This document shows, piece after piece, positions 8,797-16,298 of a stretch of 21,693 bases of DNA. The stretch lies in contig NZ_QUET01000041.1 in assembly GCF_003478445.1 (NCBI RefSeq), positions 1-21,693 of the forward strand, written 5' to 3'. The DNA comes from Roseburia sp. AM59-24XD. GTDB lineage: Bacteria; Bacillota; Clostridia; Lachnospirales; Lachnospiraceae. The notes under the pieces were generated by a model, which had not been told where the DNA came from, did not search any database, and saw nothing but the letters and a program-made list of their open reading frames with translations. Position numbers and translations under genes: made by a program. Every line of letters starts with the position of its first letter. Positions within the stretch are counted from its first letter, which is position 1.

Positions 8797-8827
8797 ACTG
8801 ATGCAAGGAGTCGTGCGTGGCATCAGT
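8797..8827 (-). promoter_or_regulatory. Inverted repeat in the leader of the first surface-protein gene
   Basis: ACTGATGC (8797-8804) and GCATCAGT (8820-8827) form a perfect 8-bp stem with a 15-base loop, inside the predicted 5' untranslated region. There is no U-run next to it in the direction of the gene, so a regulatory hairpin or protein site is more likely than a terminator. Confidence 0.4.
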
Positions 8828-8831
8828 CGGA

Positions 8832-8892
8832 GGCAAAATATATTTGCCCCAATATCATGTATATTATGCACGATTTATGTCGGATTTGCAAC
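8832..8892 (-). promoter_or_regulatory. Promoter and palindrome upstream of the first surface-protein gene
   Basis: On the minus strand TTGCAA (8891-8886) and CATAAT (8868-8863) are spaced by 17 bases. Just downstream of the -10 is GGCAAAATATATTTGCC (8832-8848), a 6-5-6 inverted repeat where an operator would sit. Between here and the divergent defence cassette (8893-9020) I see nothing more that I can name. Confidence 0.45.
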
Positions 8893-9021
8893 AAAATAGG
8901 GGTGATGGAGGCGTGGAGAAATAATAATAATATATAAATAGGAAGAAATGGGCGGAACATATCAGTGGAAAAAAGGAAGGGGGTTGCGAAGATGGTGTTT
9001 ATGTGAAAAAGGTTGAATAGA

Positions 9022-9034
9022 GTGAAAAAATCAC
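9022..9034. promoter_or_regulatory. Candidate operator GTGA-N5-TCAC, copy 1
   Basis: GTGAAAAAATCAC is a small inverted repeat. A near copy lies 62 bases downstream inside the promoter of the AbiL-type cassette. That spacing is about six helical turns, so two bound proteins would face the same side of the DNA. Confidence 0.35.
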
Positions 9035-9074
9035 ATTCAAATACTAAAAAAGCGCTAAAAGATGCATAAATATG

Positions 9075-9107
9075 TTGACAAAAGTGAAAAAATACACATA
9101 ATATAAT
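9075..9107 (+). promoter_or_regulatory. Promoter of the AbiL-type cassette with embedded operator copy 2
   Basis: A perfect -35 TTGACA (9075-9080) is followed by TAATAT (9099-9104, 18-base spacer) overlapping TATAAT (9102-9107). The spacer holds GTGAAAAAATACAC (9084-9097), a near copy of the site at 9022-9034. A repressor here would block RNA polymerase directly. The promoter is well supported; the operator role is inferred. Confidence 0.55.
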
Positions 9108-9133
9108 TATATTACAGGAAGGAGAGCGTGTTT

Positions 9134-10540
9134 ATGCTGATTCGATTCAATGTAAAAAACTTTTTGTCTTTTTCTGCAAATGCAGAGGGAAGATCCGAGG
9201 AATTTTCCATGATTGCGGGGAAAGTACGCAGTAAGAAAGAACATGTTTATGATAATGGAAAGATTAAACTGTTGAAGCTGGCAGCAGTATATGGTGCGAA
9301 TGCTTCCGGAAAATCTAATTTGGTAAAGGCATTAGACTTTATGAAGCAAACTGTTATCAAGGGGCTTCCGGATGGATATAGCAATAAATACTGCAAATCC
9401 AATGAGTCCAACAGAGATATTCCAAGCTATTTTGAAATTGAATTGAAGTTAGGCGAGAAGTATTATGCGTACGGATTTGAAGTGCTTTTAAATCAGGGAG
9501 AGTTTCAATCAGAATGGCTGGTTGAATTAACCTCGGACAACAAGGAAAAAACGATTTTTACCAGAGATATTAAACAGAGCGTATATGAATTAGGAAATGA
9601 TCTTAGTACGAAAGAACTCGGACAGAAGATGAACAACTATGCGGAGGATATTCAGGATGATGGTTCTACTTTATTTCTGACGGTTATGAATCATAATAAG
9701 AAAAATCTGTATCTGAATTATAAAGGTGCATCCATATTGCAGGATGTATATTTGTGGCTGAAAAAAGGACTTGATATTAATTATCCGGACAGACCAATTT
9801 CAAATTATTCATACATGGCAAGCATGGAAAACGTCGATGAGATCTGCGATATGATCGCTGCCTTTGGCACGGGAATCACGGATTACAAATTGGTGGAAGT
9901 ACCGGTGGAAAATGTGTTGGCACATATACCTAATGAAGCTCAAACGCAGATGCTGAAGAGAATGGAACGGTATTATTCAGCAGTTCAAAATATGATAGAT
10001 CATAAAATATCAGAAGATAATAATGTCCCGGAAAATACCGGAATTATCATGCGAAGCAACCGGGACTTCTTTATTTTGCAAATAAAAGGTCAGAAACTTG
10101 TGTGCCAAACGATACAGTTTGAACACAATAAAAATGATATACTTTTCGAATTATCCGAAGAATCTGACGGAACAGTAAGAATTTTGGATCTGCTGGAAAT
10201 ATTATTATCCGATGAAGGAAAGACGTATGTTGTTGATGAACTGGATCGTTGTCTGCATCCGAGTTTGACTTACAAATTTATTGAGACATATTTGAAATTG
10301 GCAGCGAAAAAGAATCTGCAATTGATCGTGACCACACATGAGTCCAGATTGTTGGACTTTGATCTGCTTCGACGGGATGAGATATGGTTTATTGATAAGC
10401 GGAACACAGGTGAGAGTGATATATATTCTTTGGAGGAATATAATACAAGATTCGACCAGAAAATTGATAAAGCTTATCTGGAAGGACGTTATGGAGGAGT
10501 ACCGGTATTTAACACGATATTTCCAGTTAAGGAGGTATAG
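9134..10540 (+). CDS. AAA ATPase, RloA/AbiLi-like (abortive-infection ATPase)
   Basis: 468 aa. The N-terminal FNVKNFLSFS is typical of OLD/RloA-type ATPases. Walker A GANASGKS is at 54-61; YVVDELDRCLHP carries the Walker B Asp368-Glu369; a histidine switch follows in TTHES (His402). The LSEESDGT segment resembles an ABC signature. It belongs to the AAA_21/AAA_15-like group used as the sensor or regulatory ATPase in AbiL, PARIS and related phage-defence pairs. I chose ATG 9134 rather than GTG 9128 because GGAGAG then has ideal spacing. The next gene begins three bases after the stop and encodes the usual RloB partner. The gene is AT-rich compared with its neighbours and transcribed opposite to them, consistent with horizontal gain. 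Confidence 0.9.
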   Translation: MLIRFNVKNFLSFSANAEGRSEEFSMIAGKVRSKKEHVYDNGKIKLLKLAAVYGANASGKSNLVKALDFMKQTVIKGLPDGYSNKYCKSNESNRDIPSYFEIELKLGEKYYAYGFEVLLNQGEFQSEWLVELTSDNKEKTIFTRDIKQSVYELGNDLSTKELGQKMNNYAEDIQDDGSTLFLTVMNHNKKNLYLNYKGASILQDVYLWLKKGLDINYPDRPISNYSYMASMENVDEICDMIAAFGTGITDYKLVEVPVENVLAHIPNEAQTQMLKRMERYYSAVQNMIDHKISEDNNVPENTGIIMRSNRDFFILQIKGQKLVCQTIQFEHNKNDILFELSEESDGTVRILDLLEILLSDEGKTYVVDELDRCLHPSLTYKFIETYLKLAAKKNLQLIVTTHESRLLDFDLLRRDEIWFIDKRNTGESDIYSLEEYNTRFDQKIDKAYLEGRYGGVPVFNTIFPVKEV

Positions 10541-10543
10541 TGG

Positions 10544-11491
10544 ATGAGAGAAAAGAGAAAATTTGCAGAAAGAACAAGGGTATTAAAATCGAGTGAAACC
10601 CGCAGAAAAGTGTTTCTGGTCTATGAAGGAGTCAGCACTGAGGAGATATATTTTGATGCATTGGATAAAAAAAGAGAGAAGATTGGAATTGATCCGCTGA
10701 TCGATCTGGTGCCGCTTATAAGAAGTTATAGTGAGGATGGATGGAGTAATCCGAGGAAAATTCTGGATCGTGTCCTTGAAAATTTAGAAGAAGAGAGAAC
10801 GGGAAAATTGATATATGAGTCCCTTCTTAATCGCATTATGGACTACTTATATGATCAGCAAATACTTACTACCAGCAAGGTGTACGCGAAAGCAATCTGG
10901 AAAATTTTGGAGACTGGATGCATTGAAAAGCTTCACAAAGCATTGTCTGATACGGTGGAAGATATTCAAGAGGACTGCTCGGAACTGATCAGTTATCTTA
11001 ATGAGAAGTCAGACGTTGTCAATATTGTAAGTGATATTTCGGATATTATTAAATCAAGTAATATTACATATGATGAAAATTTTGACCGGATTTGTCTGAT
11101 TGTGGATCGGGATAAGGAAAGCTTTGTTGCCAGAACGGAGAATAATCAGTTTGAATATGTATGTCAGGTGTGTCAGAAAAAGGGATTTGGATTTTATGTA
11201 TCCAATCCATGTTTTGAATTTTGGCTGTTATTGCATTTTGATGAAGTGTTTTTACTGGATCAGGCAAAATTGCTGGAGAATCCGGCAGTGACAGCGAAAA
11301 GAAGATATACAGAACATGAACTGCGCAAGTTATTGCTGGGTTATCGGAAAAGCAAATACAATACAGAGGTGTTGATGGAGCACATTGACAGAGCCATTAT
11401 TAATGAGAAGAAATTCTGTGAGAATATAGAATGTCTGGATAATGAGCTTGGTTCTAATATTGGTACATTAATTGAAGAATTGAAAAAATAA
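10544..11491 (+). CDS. RloB/AbiLii-like protein (predicted Toprim-fold effector)
   Basis: 315 aa. RloB-family marks are VFLVYEGVSTEEIYFDAL (Glu28), LIVDRDKE with Asp188 and Asp190, and the diagnostic SNPCFEFWLLLHF at 220-232. The Glu...DxD layout fits a Toprim-like metal-binding nuclease fold. The family is the second component of AbiL; in paired systems of this sort the Toprim-type subunit is generally the toxic effector released on phage sensing. A central insert (about 85-165) is helical and not part of the motifs. GGAGGT lies seven bases before the ATG, inside the end of the ATPase gene, so the two are translated together. Two-gene organisation, motif content and sizes make the AbiL assignment likely; activity is inferred. 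Confidence 0.9.
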   Translation: MREKRKFAERTRVLKSSETRRKVFLVYEGVSTEEIYFDALDKKREKIGIDPLIDLVPLIRSYSEDGWSNPRKILDRVLENLEEERTGKLIYESLLNRIMDYLYDQQILTTSKVYAKAIWKILETGCIEKLHKALSDTVEDIQEDCSELISYLNEKSDVVNIVSDISDIIKSSNITYDENFDRICLIVDRDKESFVARTENNQFEYVCQVCQKKGFGFYVSNPCFEFWLLLHFDEVFLLDQAKLLENPAVTAKRRYTEHELRKLLLGYRKSKYNTEVLMEHIDRAIINEKKFCENIECLDNELGSNIGTLIEELKK

Positions 11492-11494
11492 AGG

Positions 11495-11541
11495 AAAGCC
11501 CAGCTAATTAGTCAATATATGAACTGATCAGCTGGGCTTTT
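11495..11541. terminator. Bidirectional terminator between defence cassette and surface-protein gene
   Basis: AAAGCCCAGCT (11495-11505) pairs perfectly with AGCTGGGCTTT (11530-11540), and the stem extends inward through ATTAGT/ACTGAT with a wobble pair. It gives a U-run in both directions. It lies four bases after the RloB stop and eight before the stop of the converging gene, so it can end both transcripts. Confidence 0.85.
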
Positions 11542-11548
11542 GTCCTAC

Positions 11549-14521
11549 TTACTCCCGGATCCGTACCACCTTGGCCCGTGAATAGAAGCTTCCCTTCGTC
11601 CGTTTCTTTTGCTTATAAGTGCGGATGCGGATGGACAGGGTTGCTTTCCGGAAGCTGTACTGCAGCCGGAAAGTTTGTTTCTGCTGGCGGATATTATTGT
11701 TTTTCAGGCGCAGACGCAGATATTTACCATGATTGTTGCGGATATAAATGTCCGCATATTTCCCCTGATATTTGTGGAGCCGGATCTGAAGAAAACGTCT
11801 GCCGGATGCTGTCCGGTGGCGGCTCACGCGAAAGGTCGGTGCCATCAGGCGGGCAGTTGCCTTACGGATGACGGTGGTATTGCCGTAGATGGTCTGTCCG
11901 TTTTTCAGGATATATGGAATTGCCTTATAGTGGTAGGTCTTGCCGGCGGTCACCTTCTTATCCGTAAATGCTTTCCGGAAAGAGGAGATGGTTGCAACCG
12001 GCTGATAGATACCGGAGGCTTTCGGACTGCGGTAAAGAACGAATCCATTCCAGACAGAGGAAAGCTTCCAGGTGATCCGGATGCCGCCGGAACGGTGTGG
12101 TGCTGCGCTTAGGCTCATTTGATCCGAAGGTGTGCCAGTCTGTACGAAATCTGGGACAGAGGAGCCGGAAGGGGAGGCCGGAGTATTTGTTTGCTTCCCA
12201 GGGGATGGAACCGGAGAGGAAGAATCGGTTGGTAATCCAGTTGTTGAAGGAGCCGGTGAGAAAGTAACTGTCGGTGTCCCGGTTGTTGCCGGAGAGGAAG
12301 AGGTGGTTGGAGTGTCGGTCGCCGCTGGAGAGGAGGAGCTGATTGGAGCGCCGGATGGCGATGGAGCAACAGAGCCGGCCGGCGTGCCGGTAGCGGAAGG
12401 CACCGGTGAGGTCGTCTTTTCCGGGGCGAAGGAAACTATTGGCGGCTCGGTCGGCAGCGTATAATCGTCAATGACTAACATCGGTTCCTCTGACTCAGAC
12501 TGCTTACTGATCCATTGCGTCTGATCATAACGAAAGCCGGAATTGATATAGCCGTTCAGACAGTAAAGCAATGCTGTTGTTTGCGTGAGCAGATCAGAGC
12601 CGATATTCTTCTCTGTTTCTGTGCTAAGCAACTGTTTTCCGGAAATATTTTCTACGGCATTAAGGGTCAGCTTGCCGCTCTGCGTTCCGAAACAGGTACT
12701 ATTTACATCGGCACTTTCCGGGTCAGACTGCACGGCATAACAGTATTCCAGCGTGGCAGTTGTCACGGTGCAATCGCCGATCAGACTTCCGGAGACCGGA
12801 GTAAAGCCGGAGCTGCTTGTCGATGAGAGTGCGTTGATGGAGGATGCCTGATAGCAATTCTGCACATTCAGGGTCAGCCATAGATCCTGAACAGCACTGT
12901 ATTTTGTTGTGATAAGACCGATCAGCCCACCGGCATCGGCATTATCCGGCGTTAGTGTGGCAGAGGTATGATTGGCGCAGTTAAATATCGTACAGATCGG
13001 GTCATAATAGGAAGCTGTTTTGCGACCGATCGGAATGCAGGCACCGATAAGTCCGCCGACGCTTCTTTCTGCTGCGAGCATCAGCGTTTCATAACGGGAA
13101 GCCGGATAGAAACTGATTTTTGCCAGAGTGGTCGAGGACACCGTTCCGTAATTCTCACTGTTCGTGATCACAAATGCATCGCATACCCCGGTAAGACCGC
13201 CGCCAATATATGAGGAAGTAATGGCACCACGGTTGCGGCAGTAGTTGATATTTGTGCCGGTGCGACCGCCGCGCTCATAACGTGCCGGAAGATAGCTGCC
13301 CCCAAAACCGCTGATTCCGCCGGCACACACGCCGGAAATGTCGCCGAGATTATCACAGTAACGAAAATAACATTCATGCGCTCCCACAACATGCTCAATA
13401 TACCCGGCAATACCGCCGGCGACTCCTGCGGTGCGAACCGTTGTCTGATTGACGCAATGCTCAAAACGGTCCTGCTGGCACGTTCCGCAAATGCCGCCGA
13501 TCACCGCCATCCCACTCGCATCCGTTGCCAACCCGGAAGAAGCGCAGTTCGTAAACGTCGATTTATAGAGGGTATTGGAATAACCAAGCACCATACCGAA
13601 ACGAAGCCCGGCGGTAAACGAATCTGCCGAAGAGGATGAACAGTCGATATATGCTCCGGCATCGGCGACAGCAATCGAATCAAATGCTGTCGGAGAGAGA
13701 CTCTGCCCGATCAGAATGCCGGAATTAGGCACGTTACTGCAGGAAAAGTGAGTGCTTTGGACATAACAGGAACGGATGGTAGTCGTAATATTTCCGGATG
13801 AATCGGAAGAGATTTTGGGAATGCGGGCAGCAAGGGCACCGATCGAATCATAACCGTCTCCCTCAACACCATCCTCCAGCCGGGAATTGCTGACGGAGAG
13901 AAATGTACCCTCCATGCGAAGATTAGAAATCGTGCCCGTCACCGCCGCAAAAAGACCGGCGCCATCCGCTGCAGGCGATCCGGTGGTAGAAATGCCCTGC
14001 GCTGCATCGCAGATATTCCAGAGTCCGTAAATAATATGTCCATTGCCATTCAAAGTCTGTGTAAAAGGATGCCTGACGGAGCCAATCGGATTCCAGCCGT
14101 CCCCCTTCATCGGAGCCTCACAGACGGTGTCACCGGTTCCCTCGTAAAACTGCTGCGTCGTTTCATCATAATGCGCAAGACATTTGCGGGTATTTCGATC
14201 ATAGATCCAGGTCGTATTGGAATTCTTTTTATATTCAAAGCGATAATCAGACAGGTAAATATTATTGGCAAGATCAAAGGTCTCGTTGGTAAAATTGCGT
14301 CCCTCCTCCAGATAGCGATCCAGGCAGACCAGATCCTCACGATTGTACAGAAGGATCCGGTCAGAGCCGGACTTCTCCGCCTCCGGCAGCTTATAAAACT
14401 GCCGCATCGAATAGGACGGACCGTTCGCGTGCGCTGCCGAAGGCAGCCATGGGAACAGAGCTGTGGTCAGCAGGCAGATGTTCAAACAGATAGATATGTA
14501 TTTTAAAGAAATCTTTTTCAT
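11549..14521 (-). CDS. Secreted GLUG-repeat/fibronectin-type surface protein, intact copy
   Basis: 990 aa, start ATG 14521 chosen because AAGGAG is nine bases upstream; ATG 14527 would be too close. Signal peptide at about 1-32 (KKISLKYISICLNICLLTT, cleaved near AHA). Residues 40-690 carry repeated glycine blocks (GGICGT, GGIAGY, GGISGF, GGLTGV, GGLIGA, GGLIGL) separated by Cys/Asn-rich strands, as in GLUG-like beta-solenoid adhesins. A Pro/Ser/Thr linker spans about 690-795, then a fibronectin III-like domain (RITWKLS...YHYKAIPYILKNGQT), then a very basic C-terminal domain (about 887-990; RFLQIRLHKYQGKYADIYI) that might bind wall polymers. No sortase motif is present. It is the paralogue of 5625-8739 but has no kinase gene behind it. 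Confidence 0.88.
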   Translation of the reverse strand: MKKISLKYISICLNICLLTTALFPWLPSAAHANGPSYSMRQFYKLPEAEKSGSDRILLYNREDLVCLDRYLEEGRNFTNETFDLANNIYLSDYRFEYKKNSNTTWIYDRNTRKCLAHYDETTQQFYEGTGDTVCEAPMKGDGWNPIGSVRHPFTQTLNGNGHIIYGLWNICDAAQGISTTGSPAADGAGLFAAVTGTISNLRMEGTFLSVSNSRLEDGVEGDGYDSIGALAARIPKISSDSSGNITTTIRSCYVQSTHFSCSNVPNSGILIGQSLSPTAFDSIAVADAGAYIDCSSSSADSFTAGLRFGMVLGYSNTLYKSTFTNCASSGLATDASGMAVIGGICGTCQQDRFEHCVNQTTVRTAGVAGGIAGYIEHVVGAHECYFRYCDNLGDISGVCAGGISGFGGSYLPARYERGGRTGTNINYCRNRGAITSSYIGGGLTGVCDAFVITNSENYGTVSSTTLAKISFYPASRYETLMLAAERSVGGLIGACIPIGRKTASYYDPICTIFNCANHTSATLTPDNADAGGLIGLITTKYSAVQDLWLTLNVQNCYQASSINALSSTSSSGFTPVSGSLIGDCTVTTATLEYCYAVQSDPESADVNSTCFGTQSGKLTLNAVENISGKQLLSTETEKNIGSDLLTQTTALLYCLNGYINSGFRYDQTQWISKQSESEEPMLVIDDYTLPTEPPIVSFAPEKTTSPVPSATGTPAGSVAPSPSGAPISSSSPAATDTPTTSSSPATTGTPTVTFSPAPSTTGLPTDSSSPVPSPGKQTNTPASPSGSSVPDFVQTGTPSDQMSLSAAPHRSGGIRITWKLSSVWNGFVLYRSPKASGIYQPVATISSFRKAFTDKKVTAGKTYHYKAIPYILKNGQTIYGNTTVIRKATARLMAPTFRVSRHRTASGRRFLQIRLHKYQGKYADIYIRNNHGKYLRLRLKNNNIRQQKQTFRLQYSFRKATLSIRIRTYKQKKRTKGSFYSRAKVVRIRE

Positions 14522-14527
14522 TATCAT

Positions 14528-14869
14528 GTTCTCCTTGATTCGTGTAAGTGTTTGGCAGGGAAAGCCGGTAGCCGGCAAATTGTATGTAAACATACATTGT
14601 TGTCTACTTTGTATTTTAATGATGCCACGGATTGCTTCATTATTGTCTACTTTTGCCCTTTGCATCATTATGCATTACCTTTCGGAGTTTTGCAATACGA
14701 TGACAGATTATGACATCGCGACAAAAAATAAAAAAATATCGGACAGATGGGTGGTAGAATGATCATGTAGATAGGGATAGGAAAAATGCAAGGGAAAAGA
14801 CAGCGGAGAATGACACCTTACAACGACATGGCGATTTGCTAAAATATTAGTTAAAGGCGGTGGAAAATA
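14528..14869. other. Intergenic region between divergent surface-protein and Mor-like genes
   Basis: This 342-base gap holds the minus-strand promoter and palindrome described separately and two AGTAGACAA direct repeats on the minus strand. The plus-strand leader of the HTH gene is A-rich around 14720-14740. I find no convincing plus-strand promoter, RNA gene or terminator in it. Confidence 0.5.
14579..14606 (-). promoter_or_regulatory. Promoter with embedded palindrome, second surface-protein gene
   Basis: On the minus strand TAGACA (14606-14601) and TACAAT (14584-14579) are spaced by 16 bases. The spacer and the -10 contain the perfect palindrome TGTATGT-TT-ACATACA (14596-14581), placed exactly where a repressor would block the promoter. 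The -35 lies within a direct repeat AGTAGACAA found again 42 bases upstream (near 14643-14651). Confidence 0.5.
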
Positions 14870-15166
14870 ATGGAAAGAAAACAGGAGAGAACACCTGTGT
14901 ATGCCGGTGTATATGAGGAGATTGCAGAGATCATCGGCGAAGAGCGAATCGGGGAATTCTACGAACGCTTCAAAGGGCAGCAGTTTGTATTTCCGATGAA
15001 GCTTTACTCCAAGGAATATGTCGTTCAGGAGATTAAACGCCTTCAGGGCAAGCAAAAGATCTCCGACATTGCGAAAAAGTTTGGTTATAGCGAGCGATAC
15101 GTGCGAAAGATGCTCGCCGAGTCAAACCGTTGTGAGGAAATATGCATGGGAGAAGAAAGTTCATGA
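14870..15166 (+). CDS. Mor-family helix-turn-helix regulator
   Basis: 98 aa. The layout matches the Mor transcription-activator family (named after phage Mu Mor): an N-terminal helical dimer part (YEEIAEIIGEERIGEFYERF), a short strand segment (GQQFVFP), then a C-terminal HTH (ISDIAKKFGYSERYVRKML, about 63-82). Small free-standing Mor-like proteins are common in Clostridia and on mobile elements. The start is ATG 14870 with a purine-rich AGGCGGTGG 6-8 bases upstream. It precedes a small ORF and then the AT-rich GTPase operon, and so is a candidate regulator or a remnant of the element that brought that island; both are inference. Composition is closer to the host genes than to the GTPase operon. 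Confidence 0.8.
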   Translation: MERKQERTPVYAGVYEEIAEIIGEERIGEFYERFKGQQFVFPMKLYSKEYVVQEIKRLQGKQKISDIAKKFGYSERYVRKMLAESNRCEEICMGEESS

Positions 15167-15206
15167 AATAAATGAACGGTCAGCACACAGGGAGGCGAGG
15201 TGTGAA

Positions 15207-15380
15207 ATGAAAAGTACCGATCGGGGTGGGAGCCGAAAGGGATCGAAAGAAACGGAGAGCACAATGACATGGAAGGAGAAGGCGGCACTGAAACGGTTGG
15301 AACGTAAGATCAGGAACGGACACGGCGAGGTGTCGCCGGAGGTGCTGATGGAGTATGCGGAGAGAGTGATGAAGGAGTAA
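15207..15380 (+). CDS. Small hypothetical protein, 57 aa
   Basis: I do not recognise it. It is highly charged: a basic N-terminal stretch (STDRGGSRKGSKE), then WKEKAALKRLERKIRNGHGE and EVLMEYAERVMKE, likely two amphipathic helices. GGAGGCGAGGTG sits just before ATG 15207. A shorter form from ATG 15264 (38 aa), with GGAG six bases upstream, is equally possible and would keep only the helical part. It lies 40 bases after the Mor-like gene and may be co-transcribed. It could be a regulator-like or scaffold peptide; function unknown. Confidence 0.45.
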   Translation: MKSTDRGGSRKGSKETESTMTWKEKAALKRLERKIRNGHGEVSPEVLMEYAERVMKE

Positions 15381-15485
15381 GACCTGCAGGAAGTTTAAGT
15401 ATTTAATGTGAATTTATGAGAGAATGAATTGTAGATATGAAGCAAAAGGTAACAATTTGAGGATTATAACAGAGAGGAACATAAT
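15381..15485. other. AT-rich leader of the GTPase operon
   Basis: Here the base composition drops sharply to the AT-rich level of the following 6 kb, marking the probable left edge of an acquired block. Only a Shine-Dalgarno (GAGAGGA, 15472-15478) is clear. I cannot name a promoter with confidence, and I see no attachment-site repeat. Confidence 0.4.
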
Positions 15486-16298
15486 ATGGATTCAAATAAG
15501 ATTAAAATTAATTATGACCCAATTGAAAGAAGTACATCCTTTCAGTTCTTAGGCGATAATGGACAATGGGGGGATGTATACGAAGGCTCTGATTTATCAA
15601 GGAAAAAATATTCAACGGCTATTGCTGATGGTCGTATAGGAGAATTATTACAAATAATTAATGATAACTATAACGTAGATGAAAATGGTGTGAAAATTAT
15701 TTTTTCAGGTACAGATGAAGTGTTTAATGAAGTGAGGTCTGTTATCAAAGAATATGAAGGTATGACTCTGGAACGTTGTAATTCTAAGGTAGTCGTAGTG
15801 GGAAAAAGAAATTCCGGGAAAACTTATTTAGTGGAAGGTATATTTGATTTTCTTGAGAGAAAAATTTGTGCCGCTGATAAGGGAGGATATATAGAATATT
15901 TGGATGTACAAGATGGAATTAGTATATATGAAATTAAAGGTATTGATCTAGGACTGGAAAATGTTGATAAGGCATATAGTTTTTTGGAAAATCGTATTAG
16001 AGAGGGGGTAACAACGGTATTTTATTGCCTTTTTGCTAAATCAGGAAAAATTGAAGAGACAGAAATATCATTTATTAAAAAAGTTGAAAGTGAATATGCA
16101 GACATTAATGTTATACCAGTTATCACAGGATGTGTTGATGAAAAAAGAGGCAGCGACTTTGCACATGAAATAATAGATGAATTAGGAGATAGAGATGTCG
16201 TATTGACACTGGCCAAAGAAATGAATACAAGGGTTGGAGTGATTCAGAAATTTGGAATGGATAAAGTGATAAAGAAAATATCGGAGGAGGGAGCATGA
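15486..16298 (+). CDS. GTPase 1 of the cluster: divergent P-loop protein with extra N-terminal domain
   Basis: 270 aa. A P-loop GKRNSGKT is at 106-113 after a hydrophobic strand (KVVVV). It parallels GTPases 2 and 3: VTTVFYCLFAKSGKIEETEISFIKKV matches their WYCIN...E..FIKEL, TGCVD (214-218) their TQCID, and NTRVGVIQKFGMD their TRLGTIEAFGL. The G3 motif DTVG of the others is replaced by EIKG (149-152), so the Mg-coordinating Asp is missing and GTP hydrolysis may be impaired. Residues 1-95 form a separate small alpha/beta domain (INYDPIERSTSFQF...IIFSGTDEVFNEV) absent from the other two; I recall similar domains at the N-termini of some bacterial dynamin-like GTPases. RBS is GAGAGGA. Its TGA overlaps the region where the next gene starts. 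Confidence 0.8.
   Translation: MDSNKIKINYDPIERSTSFQFLGDNGQWGDVYEGSDLSRKKYSTAIADGRIGELLQIINDNYNVDENGVKIIFSGTDEVFNEVRSVIKEYEGMTLERCNSKVVVVGKRNSGKTYLVEGIFDFLERKICAADKGGYIEYLDVQDGISIYEIKGIDLGLENVDKAYSFLENRIREGVTTVFYCLFAKSGKIEETEISFIKKVESEYADINVIPVITGCVDEKRGSDFAHEIIDELGDRDVVLTLAKEMNTRVGVIQKFGMDKVIKKISEEGA

Noticed and set aside
12132..12464. Plus-strand Gly/Val/Glu-rich ORF.
   Set aside because: It is the complement of the Pro/Ser/Thr linker of the surface protein, where repeated codons keep all frames open.
14785..14838. A 17-codon ORF (ATG 14785) in the leader of the Mor-like gene, possibly a leader peptide.
   Set aside because: No regulatory codon run or attenuator hairpin accompanies it, and the ribosome site is weak.
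8740..15485. Insertion sequence or integrase-bounded element around the two AT-rich blocks.
   Set aside because: I found no transposase, integrase, terminal inverted repeats or matching attachment sites at the edges.
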